DNA of 25,988 nucleotides from Tubiluchus corallicola. Taxonomy: Eukaryota > Priapulida > Priapulimorpha > Priapulimorphida > Tubiluchidae. The position numbers and the translations under genes are program-made. The notes beneath the pieces are model-generated. The model made no database searches. It was not told the DNA's origin and saw only the letters and a list, made by a program, of their open reading frames with translations. The DNA lies in NCBI GenBank assembly GCA_030141605.1, contig JAQGDQ010001773.1, forward strand, positions 1 through 25,988, given 5' to 3'. Positions 1 through 8,477 of the stretch are shown in pieces (position 1 is the first letter of the stretch; the number at the start of each line of letters is the position of its first letter).

Positions 1-106
1 ACTATCCGCAGTCCGCAAATCTGCACTTAATTCACTATTCACAATCCACAGAATTGGTGCGGATTCCGCAACCGCATGACCGCAAATCTGTTATCCGCCA
101 TCTCTG
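1..106. mobile_element. Terminal end of a hAT-like element (cut by window edge)
   Basis: The stretch is full of tatccgc / ccgcaaatctg motifs (near 4, 13 and 81) and ends in ccgccatctctg at 106. Read from the other strand it starts CAGAGATGGCGGAT, which has the shape of a hAT terminal inverted repeat (CAGRG start). A similar ccgcgtatccgcag stretch lies just inside the end of the hAT-like insertion at 13103-13623. The other end is outside the window, so no target duplication can be checked. Confidence 0.35.
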
Positions 107-269
107 CATGGTATTGCTTTTGTTGGTTGTTTTGCTGCGTTACGTTCTACTACGGTGTGTCATCGCGTTGCATTACGTCGACAGTGATAGTGTTTGAGTA
201 GCTTATTGCGCTGTTTCATATCCTATTATGTTACATTATTCTTGTTTCTCGTGGGGGATGAGTACTTAC

Positions 270-382
270 CTGCAAGTCGTGAATGTCCAACATCAGCAAC
301 ATCATCGTTGTCATCAATAAATATGCTGCCGCTGTCATAGGTATCATTACTGTCGATGCTGTCTTGACTGTACATTCGCAAA
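270..382 (-). CDS. Internal exon of the minus-strand host gene (left-most one seen)
   Basis: On the minus strand this 113-base block sits between an acceptor (ttttgcag, ending at 383) and a strong donor (gtaagtact, starting at 269). Only one of its open frames gives a protein-like composition: one leading base, 37 codons, one trailing base. The peptide is acidic and polar, with stretches such as YSQDSIDSNDTYDSGS and FIDDNDDVADVG. The leading single base completes the two-base remainder left by exon 9829-10460, so it fits as the next exon across a 9.4-kb intron. The gene continues off the left edge, because this exon has no stop and ends in a donor. The product is not recognised. Confidence 0.6.
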
Positions 383-453
383 CTGCAAAAATTAACAAAA
401 CTTTAATTCATTATTGTCTTTAATAGTATTAAGCAGGCATACTAAGTTTCAAA

Positions 454-2265
454 GTGATTACTATACTGTAGTACAGTAGACTCCCCGTGATTACTATACT
501 GTAGTACAGTAGACTCCCCGTGATTACTATACTGTAGTACAGTAAACTTCCTGTGATTACTAACAGTAAACTCCCCGTGATTACTATCCTGTAGTACAGT
601 AAACTACCTGTGATTACTATACTGTAGTACAGTAGACTCCCCGTGATTACTATACTGTAGTACAGTAGACTCCCTGTGATTACTATACTGTAGTACAGTA
701 GACTCCCCGTGATTACTATCCTGTAGTACAGTAAACTCCCCGTGATTACTATACTGTAGTACAGTAAACTCCCTGTGATTACTAACAGTAAACTCCCTGT
801 GATTACTATACTGTAGTACAGTAGACTCCCCGTGATTACTATCCTGTAGTACAGTAAACTACCTGTGATTACTATACTGTAGTACAGTAAACTTCCTGTG
901 ATTACTATACTGTAGTACAGTAAACTTCCTGTGATTACTAACAGTAAACTCCATGTGATTACTATACTGTAGTACAGTAAACTCCCCGTGATTACTATAC
1001 TGTAGTACAGTAGACTCCCTGTGATTACTATACTGTAGTACAGTAGACTCCCTGTGATTACTATACTGTAGTACAGTAGACTCCCCGTGATTACTATCCT
1101 GTAGTACAGTAAACTCCCTGTGATTACTATACTGTAGTACAGTAGACTCCCCGTGATTACTATACTGTAGTACAGTAAACTTCCTGTGATTACTAACAGT
1201 AAACTCCCCGTGATTACTATCCTGTAGTACAGTAAACTACCTGTGATTACTATACTGTAGTACAGTAAACTCCCCGTGATTACTATACTGTAGTACAGTA
1301 GACTCCCTGTGATTACTATACTGTAGTACAGTAGACTCCCTGTGATTACTATACTGTGGTACAGTAAACTCCCTGTGATTACTATACTGTAGTACAGTAA
1401 ACTTCCTGTGATTACTAACAGTAAACTCCCTGTGATTACTATACTGTAGTACAGTAAACTCCCCGTGATTACTATACTGTAGTACAGTAGACTCCCTGTG
1501 ATTACTATACTGTAGTACAGTAAACTTCCTGTGATTACTAACAGTAAACTCCCTGTGATTACTATACTGTAGTACAGTAAACTCCCCGTGATTACTATAC
1601 TGTAGTACAGTAAACTTCCTGTGATTACTAACAGTAAACTCCATGTGATTACTATACTGTAGTACAGTAAACTCCCCGTGATTACTATACTGTAGTACAG
1701 TAGACTCCCTGTGATTACTATACTGTAGTACAGTAGACTCCCTGTGATTACTATACTGTGGTACAGTAAACTCCCTGTGATTACTATACTGTAGTACAGT
1801 AAACTCCCGGTGATTACTATACTGTAGTACAGTAGACTCCCTGTGATTACTATACTGTAGTACAGTAGACTCCCTGTGATTACTATACTGTAGTACAGTA
1901 GACTCCCTGTGATTACTATACTGTAGTACAGTAAACTCCCTGTGATTACTATACTGTAGTACAGTAGACTCCCTGTGATTACTATACTGTAGTACAGTAA
2001 ACTCCCTGTGATTACTATACTGTGGTACAGTAAACTCCCTGTGATTACTATACTGTGGTACAGTAAACTCCCTGTGATTACTATGCTGTAGTACAGTAAA
2101 CTCCCTGTGATTACTATACTGTAGTACAGTAGACTCCCTGTGATCACTATACTGTAGTACAGTAGACTCCCTGTGATTACTATACTGTAGTACAGTAAAC
2201 TCCCTGTGATTACTATACTGTAGTACAGTAGACTCCCTGTGATTACTATACTGTAGTACAGTAGA
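454..2265. repeat. 33-bp minisatellite, about 57 units, with a palindromic core
   Basis: The unit is 33 bp and contains TACTGTAGTACAGTA, a 7-bp inverted repeat around a central G. About seven units are 24 bp long because they lack the 9 bases tactgtagt from the palindrome. Array length fits 57 units with seven short ones. Variants are mostly cccc/ccct/ttcct/acct before gtgatt, and aaact versus agact. A rare ccatg variant occurs at 951 and 1641 in the same neighbourhood, giving a 690-bp higher-order duplication. Both unit lengths are multiples of three, so a 572-codon open frame crosses the array on the minus strand. It is repetitive, has no gene-like start or end, and is not called as a gene. 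Confidence 0.97.
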
Positions 2266-2439
2266 GGATACTATTCTTGAGGTGTACGAAGCTTTTTATT
2301 TTTCTAGAGTATAAATTGCATTTTTGAGTTATAGGCAAAGTAAATTATATGTGTTTTGAATAAATGGACGATAATTTTTTTTATTTAAGTTAGGTGGAAA
2401 TCTGAGTTATGCGATTCTGAGTTAAGCAATGTTTACTGT
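2266..2439. mobile_element. Remnant of a pogo/Tigger-like MITE beside the minisatellite
   Basis: The block ends gagttaagcaatgtttactg followed by TA. On the opposite strand it begins CAGTAAACATTGCTTAACTC with further taactc/ataactc steps, which is the style of pogo/Tigger terminal repeats inserted at TA. Its left border is the last cagtaga of the minisatellite, also preceded by TA. The terminal similarity is short, so assignment is tentative. Confidence 0.35.
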
Positions 2440-2797
2440 AGTACCATTAACAAGACAGAGAGCTGAATGACTTAATGATATGATGAACGAATAAATGGAT
2501 GAATAATTACAAAAAAGAATGAAATGACAAACGAATGAATAGCGTTATAAACTAAATATTATTTAATTAACTTAATAAATAGCTAAACTGACAACGCTAC
2601 TTGAGAAAAGCTAAAAAAATTAATCACAGACAGAGTATGCCTGCAGAAATATGAATGCAAAGAATAGAAGTACATAATGAAATAATACATATCAAGTATG
2701 CGAAAAAAAACTTGTACAATAACATATATGTCCAATTTATTTCGAACTATTGTAATTACTGAAGAGCAGACTCTTAATGTGATAACACCTAATTTCC
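2440..2797. other. AT-rich non-coding stretch
   Basis: No gene, clear repeat or splice-bounded frame is visible. It contains loose gaatgaatg-like steps (about 2480-2545) and the unremarkable upstream part of the X-box region. A 90-codon open frame on the minus strand has no coding character. Confidence 0.5.
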
Positions 2798-2892
2798 GTA
2801 ACCTGGCAACACAAAAGAGCATGACATCACAACTTTTGGTAGCTTGGCAACACAAGTTAACATGACAGCAACAGTTTTGTTACCACGGCAAC
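2798..2892 (+). promoter_or_regulatory. Cluster of three X-box-like (RFX-type) motifs
   Basis: GTAACCTGGCAAC (2798-2810) and GTTACCACGGCAAC (2879-2892) both match the metazoan X-box form GTNRCC-N(0-3)-RGYAAC exactly. GTAGCTTGGCAAC (2839-2851) differs at one position of the left half. They are spaced about 41 bp apart inside a decayed tandem repeat that also carries ggcaacacaa and catgaca. The cluster lies 75-170 bp upstream of the ATG at 2967. RFX factors bind such motifs, often near ciliary gene promoters. Function here is inferred from sequence and position only. Confidence 0.5.
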
Positions 2893-2966
2893 ACAAGTCA
2901 CAACATTATCAGTGTGAAAAGAAGTGCTCGTGACATCATAAAGCAGAAAGAAAAAACTTCACGTTT

Positions 2967-3026
2967 ATGAGCAGCGCAAGGAACGAGTCTGCAAACGGCT
3001 TGAAATTTCCTCCACAGAAAAATCGG
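2967..3026 (+). CDS. BTB-BACK-MATH gene, first coding exon
   Basis: This is an ATG-initiated run of 20 codons (MSSARNESANGLKFPPQKNR) ending exactly at a strong donor, CGG|gtaagaa. A TGA lies in frame upstream at about 2937, so this ATG can be a genuine start. The base three before it is T, so the start context is weak. The exon ends on a codon boundary, and the large exon beginning at 4807 opens in phase 0, so the two join without a shift. The 1,780-bp intron between them holds a Tigger MITE and a piggyBac relic. The alternative is that this exon belongs to another transcript and translation begins inside the large exon, at 4849 or 4858. Confidence 0.5.
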
Positions 3027-3262
3027 GTAAGAAAACCTTCTCTTTCGTTTAAGAGCTGCTAAGTAATTTTTGCAAGGATGTCTAAAGAAACAGTTGCAAA
3101 CATCTAAATCGTTTGAGCGTAAAAAATAGTAAAGAAATAGTGGAAAACGTTTGAATTATTTGAATATAAACGGTGGTGTCCAGACTTGATTAAGTACTGA
3201 ATAGATTAAGCAATTACTTGTGGTGTATTAGTACTACTATTAACCTAGTTGGTCTACATGGT
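3027..3262. other. Intron 1 of the BTB gene, 5' part
   Basis: Follows the gtaagaa donor at 3027. AT-rich, with no repeat, RNA gene or second exon that I can support. Confidence 0.4.
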
Positions 3263-3700
3263 CACTGTTACTCACTTATCGCGGGTGTTCCATTCCAGGC
3301 CCACCCGCGATAAGTGAATTTCCGTGTAGTAGGGACGCTATACTTGTTTTAGTAGTTATACATTATTTTAAGTCTTTATAAACCCTCCCCACACTCCTAT
3401 ACCTAACCCTTTCCCATTTTTTACTAAGTTTTCCCATACTGTACATGTACCTTTTACATTTTACCAGAAGATACATCCTAAAGCTAGAATGATGATGGTG
3501 ATTTTTTATGCAAAATTCATCAAATCTATACATTACTGTACAATACGTACTACGCATGTGCAAAAATACTTTAGACGGAGTCCCGCAAAAACCCGCAAAA
3601 CAGCGAAAATACGGAGATAAATATTTTACACTAATGTTTTTGAAAACCCACGAAACAGCGAGTCCGCGATAAACGAACCGCAAGTAGCGAGGGAACACTG
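3263..3700. mobile_element. Tigger/pogo-type non-autonomous element, copy 1
   Basis: The right end reads gagggaacactg|TA. On the other strand it is CAGTGTTCCCTCGCTAC followed by gcggttcgtttatcgcgg, a Tigger/pogo-type terminal repeat at a TA target. The left end (cactgttactcacttatc) is slightly decayed. Near the left end, 3272-3287 and 3302-3317 form a perfect 16-bp hairpin with a 14-base loop. A second copy lies in opposite orientation at 11121-11608 and shares the ends and the tract around tacattactgtacaatacg. No transposase frame is left. The 164-codon minus-strand open frame over this area is incidental. Confidence 0.8.
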
Positions 3701-3962
3701 TATATGAACTGCACCTATGTACTAGCAAGCTGCGCAACTGCTTGTAGTGTAGTACCTTGTACTTGTTCGTTATATGGCAACATGTTACAACTTGTTTCAA
3801 TAACTGCCTGTGGTGTGTTATACAATGCTTGCTTTGCATAAATATGAACGGATTCACATTTTGTGAAGATTGTTTTTCAAATTGCGCGTCTAAAATATTG
3901 TGCCCTAGTCTAAAGTCTAGTTATTGCTTAATACACCCATGAGTATAAAAATACTAACTAGC
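3701..3962. other. Intron 1 sequence between Tigger MITE and piggyBac relic
   Basis: No gene or clear repeat is seen. Part of it could be older piggyBac-element sequence, because the recognisable transposase fragment begins immediately to the right, but I cannot show this. Confidence 0.3.
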
Positions 3963-4224
3963 CATAAACGAGACCGCCCACCATCTGCTGAAGAGTCAGA
4001 CGAGGATAATGTGCAACCTACCTAAGTACTACAATGACCAAACACAATGTACGAACCTAGAAAGCTAGAAAGATCAGGTTGGACACTTTCCAAAAATGGC
4101 AAATAAAGAATCAAGGCACAGATGCAAGTGCTGCAGCAAGCTCAGCCAAACAAAATGTATAAAATGCTACGTGTTCTTATGCTTGCAACAAGATCGTAAT
4201 TGCTTCTTGAGATTCCACATGTAA
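3963..4224 (+). pseudogene. Decayed piggyBac-type transposase C-terminus
   Basis: The frame 4069-4224 (52 codons, ending TAA) reads ...GHFPK... and then a cysteine cluster spaced as C-x-C-C, C-x2-C, C and C before a terminal FLRFHM. HFP followed by a Cys-rich zinc-binding tail is the hallmark of piggyBac transposase C-termini. An upstream fragment in another frame (3963-4022, containing KRDRPPSAEESDED) resembles the acidic linker before that tail. It ends at a TAA, so at least one frameshift and one stop separate the two. The catalytic domain is not recognisable. The TTAA-bounded element end at 4588 lies in the right direction from it. Confidence 0.7.
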
Positions 4225-4325
4225 ATTCCATGTTGAGATTCCACATGTAAATTCCATGTTGAGATTCCACATGTAAATTCCATGTTGAGATTCCACATGT
4301 AAATTCCATGTTGAGATTTCACATG
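4209..4325. repeat. 26-bp tandem repeat, 4.5 copies
   Basis: The unit gagattccacatgtaaattccatgtt starts at 4209, 4235, 4261 and 4287, with a partial fifth at 4313. The first unit begins inside the last codons of the piggyBac relic and carries its stop codon, so the repeat was formed by duplicating the end of the transposase frame. Confidence 0.9.
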
Positions 4326-4591
4326 AGTCAGAATTTTGTAATAAATTTACAGGACTTTATTAAATGCATTGAATAAACTTCAGATTTCCAAATGCACAGT
4401 ATTTGCTTTTTATCATGTTTAGCAACCATTGAATCCCAATGTATCCCGTGGGATACAGGCCATATTTAGCACACGGGCACAAGTAGAAAAAAATAATTAT
4501 TATGTGTAAACAAGATGGACATACTGAACAAAAGTAGCAAGCCAAAAATGTTTTTGTTATTAAAAAAATAATTTGGGACTGAAAGGGTTAA
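4326..4591. mobile_element. 3' non-coding end of the piggyBac-like element
   Basis: Downstream of the transposase relic the sequence ends gggactgaaaggg followed by TTAA (4588-4591). Read outward-in this is TTAA-CCCTTTCAGTCCC, the form expected for a piggyBac-type terminus (CCY start, TTAA target). I could not find the matching left end. Confidence 0.6.
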
Positions 4592-4806
4592 ATACTTTAA
4601 TTTGATCAGTTCAACTAAAGCCATTCCAGTACAAAACATCGTTTATTGAACTCTAATCCTGATGTCCCAGATGCAAATGTTAATCCCTTGATAAAGTTCC
4701 AACCACTTGTGTGATGAATGCAAAGTGGCCCATGTTCTGGTTATAATCAGCGGCTATTGTCTGCCCCGTTCAAATAGGAAAATTCACAAAATAATTCATT
4801 TTACAG
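4592..4806. other. Intron 1 of the BTB gene, 3' part
   Basis: Ends in the acceptor ttcattttacag at 4806. The pyrimidine tract is short. An in-frame TAA at 4792 means the large exon cannot extend further upstream without splicing. Confidence 0.45.
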
Positions 4807-6153
4807 AAGCAAAGCGTGACGGATTCAACAAAGGCAGCAGTAGTAGTGATGGGCAGTATGGGAAGGGCTGTACAGTTTCAACAAAACAACCGAGAATGTG
4901 ATAACCTCTCCGAGAATTTCATCCACGCATTCAAGCATGCGATCCTGACAGACGTCACGTTCAATCTCGGTCAGAAGAAGGACGTCCAGCAGACGGTGAG
5001 AGCTCACAAGCTCGTCCTGGCGGTGCAGAGTCCCGTCTTCCAGGAAATGTTCTTCACCGGAGACGGCCGATCCACGCAAGACGTGCTCGACATCACCGAC
5101 ATCAAACCGGCGACGTTTAAGCTGTTCCTCAGCTACCTCTACTGCAATGACATCCGGTTTACCATCACGACCGCGGCGGAACTCATCAACTGTGCCAGGA
5201 AGTACAAGGTGCCCCACTTGGAGCAGAAGGCCACTCACTTCCTGTTGTCATTGCTCAACAAGGAGACGGTTTGCGGCTTCCTCAACATGAGTATCTTGTA
5301 CAATAAAACGGAATTGGCCGAGAAGTGTTGGGACATCATCGACAGTAACGCGAAGGAAATCGTGACGTCGGACGAATTCCTGGAGCTGAGTTACGATGCT
5401 CTGCTGCAATTGGTGCAAAGGGACACATTGCGAATAAAAGAAAGAGATCTATTTGATGCAGCAGTACGTTGGGCAAAAACTGACTGCACGAGGCAAAATA
5501 TGGAACCAACTCCGGAACATCAGCGTCAGGTGCTCTTCAAGGTCATCTTTCAACTCCGCCTGTCCACGATGACGCCAAAAGAATTCGAAGAAGGCCCAGG
5601 AAAATCGGGTCTGCTCACCGGACAGGAACAGCTGAATTATTTCAAGTATAAACACGGAGGACACAACATCCATCCCATCTTCCCCGACGTCCCGAGGTAC
5701 CTGTACCTTGAGTACGCGATAGAGATATCGGAAGTGATCAAACTCGGGGCGGGAGAGGAGCTCTACGCCAAGCCGAAATGCAAACATCCCGACGAACACG
5801 CACACTGGGCCCTTTCTTTAGAGAGGTGCAACAAAGCCAGTTGCGTCAAGCAGACGCCAACTAACGGCCACGGCTGCTGCATCGGCGTTTTCATCGAGAT
5901 CAAGGGTCACCTGAAGGACAAGAACGTTAGCTTGTGCAGCGGTACGACCGTCCAGCTGGTCAACGAGGACAGCGACGAGAACATCACGTACGTGTTCGAG
6001 GTCGACTCGGACGAGGCGTCTCAGGGATGGGGATGGTACGACTTCATATCCAGGCAGAAACTTTTAAATCCGAGCAGCGGATTTATACACGACGGTCGCA
6101 TCATTATAGAGCTGTTCTTAAAAGCTAAATATCAGTGCGAATGTTCCGTATGA
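4807..6153 (+). CDS. BTB-BACK-MATH domain protein, main exon
   Basis: An uninterrupted frame of 448 codons ends TGA at 6151. It is visibly more GC-rich than its surroundings, as expected of coding DNA. Joined to exon 1 the protein has 468 residues. A BTB/POZ domain (about residues 54-160) has the typical LTDVTF, AHKLVLAVQSPVFQEMF and YLYCNDI segments. A BACK domain follows (about 170-275; CWDIID, FLEL, LRIKERDLFDAAVRWA). Up to here it resembles the BTBD1/2/3/6 group. That family ends in a PHR domain. This protein instead ends (about 315-462) in what looks like a MATH/TRAF-type sandwich: VFIEIKG, VSLCSG, GWGWYDFISRQKLL, GFIHDGRIIIEL. BTB-BACK proteins are often Cullin-3 substrate adaptors, with the extra domain choosing the substrate; this role is inferred. 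If exon 1 is not used, likely starts are ATG 4849 or 4858, both in good context. The gene lies antisense in an intron of the minus-strand gene. Confidence 0.9.
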   Translation, partial: KQSVTDSTKAAVVVMGSMGRAVQFQQNNRECDNLSENFIHAFKHAILTDVTFNLGQKKDVQQTVRAHKLVLAVQSPVFQEMFFTGDGRSTQDVLDITDIKPATFKLFLSYLYCNDIRFTITTAAELINCARKYKVPHLEQKATHFLLSLLNKETVCGFLNMSILYNKTELAEKCWDIIDSNAKEIVTSDEFLELSYDALLQLVQRDTLRIKERDLFDAAVRWAKTDCTRQNMEPTPEHQRQVLFKVIFQLRLSTMTPKEFEEGPGKSGLLTGQEQLNYFKYKHGGHNIHPIFPDVPRYLYLEYAIEISEVIKLGAGEELYAKPKCKHPDEHAHWALSLERCNKASCVKQTPTNGHGCCIGVFIEIKGHLKDKNVSLCSGTTVQLVNEDSDENITYVFEVDSDEASQGWGWYDFISRQKLLNPSSGFIHDGRIIIELFLKAKYQCECSV

Positions 6154-6455
6154 ACTAATTATGCTGCTAATTAGTCGTAATTATCGCATGCTTCAATATC
6201 TAGCATAATTGTTTACAAACAAAGTAAAATTGTTGTTTGTTTAGGCAAATATCACAGAAGCTGTGATGCTTACTAATAATAGTATTGTTTTTTCAAAATT
6301 GGTAAAATAAAAACTGCTTAGCAATGCCTCGTTATTGAAAATTTCCTGTTGTTATTATAACTTTGTGATTTGCAATAAATTGGGCAATAAAATTGCCTTA
6401 AGTGGCAAAAACTGATCAACATTTACAGACGTTCTCAAAGCACAAGAAAACCGTT
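6154..6455 (+). terminator. Probable 3' UTR and polyadenylation signals of the BTB gene
   Basis: AATAAA hexamers occur at 6306-6311, 6374-6379 and 6386-6391, 150-240 bases after the stop. No other feature is seen. Such hexamers are common in AT-rich DNA, so which one is used is unknown. Confidence 0.45.
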
Positions 6456-7428
6456 CACTTACATAAAGCTTAAAAATTTGTCTTCAAATTTTATACCACT
6501 TGCCTTATTGCATAAAGGACTTACGCTAGTAGTAATTTTGTAAAAACATGAAAATTTAAACTCCAGAGGGCGTTTATCAGACGCAGTTGTTTTGACGGTA
6601 AGTCATTTAAAATATATTTAGAATAAGCATAAATTTTGAATAAATAATCAGAGCATTCGTAGCATACATGTCACTAACTGAGAAAAATTTTAAATTACTG
6701 CATCAATAAGATTTAAAATAGGTTTTTTTTTTGGTGAGTAAGTTGTTGATGTTGTGGGCATCCTTCTGTCTCGGAAGACAATGGAGTGTGCGCCAAGAGA
6801 GACTGTTATTGATCACATTGATGGAGCTGCAGCGTCGACTGTGGCTTAGCAATCCGATCCTTGAACCACCGGAGTGGCCTCTCCAGGCTCACGCCTGGGC
6901 AAGGTGTACCCAGACAACAGGAACCCCCTCTCTTCCTCACTGGTGTAGTCCAAAGGAATAAGGAGCAATACGTTTGGCACCAGGTTGGCTGCAGGAGCTG
7001 CTGGAGTCAGTGAGCATGCTGTACTGGTCTGCCTTCGGGGCTCCACTCCTGATTTGGAAGGTTTACTCCTCTACACATGGCCGTTGGGTCACTTGACCTC
7101 CTCCGCCCTCTAGCAGTTGGCTGCTTGTGCAGCTCCTCCGCCTAGTGTCGAGATACAGTGTGGGCATCCCTCTGTGTGGGTGAGTAACTGCACACTGAGA
7201 AAGTGAGTCAACAACATTCTGAGCAATTTGCACAAATATATGAAATTATTAGGAATTTTCTTTTCTAGTTACGCAAGTCTTTCAAACAGATAGAGTCAGG
7301 TATAGCATTGTGTGGAAAGTTTGGTACATACTTTAACCTTGCCTCTTCTTCCCCTTTAAATATCTGGCTAAGCTGTGTTACAACTGCCTTGTGCTTCATG
7401 TGGTGGGTAGCATGGCGGAAGGCTTGGG
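6456..7428. repeat. Dispersed repeat, copy 1 (split by an insertion at 6742-7187)
   Basis: From cacttacataaagc at 6456 onward this stretch aligns, inverted, with 18880-19395. Shared landmarks are aaattttataccactt, acatgaaaatttaaactcc, agagcattcgtag, aaattactgcat, gtgagtc followed by caatttgcacaaa, ctagttac, gtggaaagttt and ttcatgtg. The copies are diverged (roughly 65-75% by eye) but collinear. The MITE-like inverted termini are clearer in copy 2. No coding content. Confidence 0.75.
6742..7187. mobile_element. 446-bp GC-richer insertion inside the dispersed repeat
   Basis: The collinear match to the 18.8-19.4 kb copy stops at 6741 and resumes after 7187. The inserted block is bordered by the direct repeat ggtgagtaa (6733-6741 and 7179-7187), a likely target duplication. 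Close to its ends it carries a second direct repeat, tgtgggcatccYtctgt (6753-6769 and 7159-7175). It is richer in GC than the DNA around it. I do not recognise the family. No convincing coding frame. Confidence 0.65.
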
Positions 7429-7941
7429 TTCGAGTCCGAGAGCGGGCGCAAAACTTTTTTTGCGGGTTTTTCTAATTTAGTACTGCCTTTGTGTATTTAC
7501 ATCACTTATCTCTTTCCATGCTAAAATTGTCATTGTTGAAATCAAAAGTACTGTTAAGCAAAATGAAAATGCAGCAGCAAAAATACAAGAAGCCATGGCA
7601 ATTTCAATGACGGTGACAGCTATGATCTTGATGATAACACGTCATCTCTGCCACTGTCACTTTTGCCGACAACAGCTTCCTGATAATATTACACCATCAC
7701 CATCGCCACTACCAGCAGCAGTAGTAGTAGTAGCAACATCAAAAAGAACGGTTCTCACTCCATTTTCTGGGACTTGCAGTCAGCGGGAAGCCAAACTATG
7801 TTTATGCAGGGCTTCTTTTCCAGTGATATCATTGGCCATCACTCCCATATCTTATCTCTGTTGACAAGGAGATGCAGCCACATTATGCAACTGATTCATC
7901 AACATTTAGTCATTTCATTGTGAGTGCAACTCTGTACAACT
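7429..7941. other. Unassigned intronic stretch
   Basis: The motif gggttcgagtcc at about 7428-7439 matches a tRNA B box, but no matching A box or cloverleaf is present, so it may be a SINE scrap. From 7593 to 7918 short plus-strand frames look faintly protein-like (for example a frame with NFNDGDSYDLDDNTSS around 7600-7660), but they are broken by stops and I cannot link them to a family. A short AGT run lies near 7718. Confidence 0.3.
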
Positions 7942-8477
7942 GTATATATATATATATGTTTATTGACTGATTAAGAGATAGTCGAACATGATACTTTAGT
8001 TCAGTCCATAGATCACTACAAAAAAGGACTTTTGATCATATAACATGATCATTTCTGTCAAAAAATAACTGAAGAATTATTTACAACTTCTCACTACACA
8101 CTTACTATCGCCTAACATGATCATTACTGTCCAAAAACAGCTAAAGAGTTATTTACATATTCACAATATGACATTGGGTTTCCATTGAAAAATTCATGCA
8201 AATCGTTGAAGCTCAGTTCAGTGTTATCTTCACGAAGGTGATTAGTAAGTGGACAAAAACAGATAACATGCTCTTTTGTTTGAATGTTTAAGCCAGAACA
8301 GGAGCATAGCCTGTCCTCTCTTTTTATCCTTGCCCATCTTCCAGTCTCAATAGCTAGGTTATGTGAGGAGAGGCGTAACCGAGATGTTTTAATCCTATGG
8401 AGCTCATTTACTTTAACGCTATACATTGCACTGACAGATACATTGTACATGAATCGCGTGCAATTCAATATGATCAA
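7942..8477 (-). pseudogene. 3' end of a non-LTR retrotransposon (RT C-terminal domain plus tail)
   Basis: On the minus strand a frame closes at 8124. From about 8384 down it carries SRLRLSSHNLAIETGRWARI, a Cys/His cluster (C-x-C, then H and C-x-C before PLTNHLR), and a tail like FNDLHEFFNGNP. This is the pattern of the zinc-binding C-terminus in jockey/CR1-type LINE polymerases. The catalytic part is missing, so it is 5'-truncated. Below the stop is a 3' untranslated part ending in a TA microsatellite at about 7942-7957, which could be its tail. A 45-bp sequence (taacatgatcatt...gttatttaca) is present at about 8043 and again at about 8115, so the stop-codon region has been duplicated. Confidence 0.6.

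Noticed and set aside
429-2147. 572-codon minus-strand open frame of ITGSLLYYSIV repeats
   Set aside because: It exists because 33- and 24-bp satellite units are multiples of three. No splice sites, no unique start or end, and other frames are also open.
3363-3857. 164-codon minus-strand open frame
   Set aside because: It covers the Tigger-type MITE, and its peptide is not protein-like in composition.
4816-4818. GTG as start of the BTB frame
   Set aside because: Nuclear eukaryotic genes rarely start at GTG. The frame continues upstream to an acceptor at 4806, and ATGs at 2967 (spliced), 4849 or 4858 are better.
7390-7452. Possible tRNA gene (B-box-like gggttcgagtcc)
   Set aside because: No A box at the right distance and no acceptor or anticodon stem. 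At most a SINE fragment.
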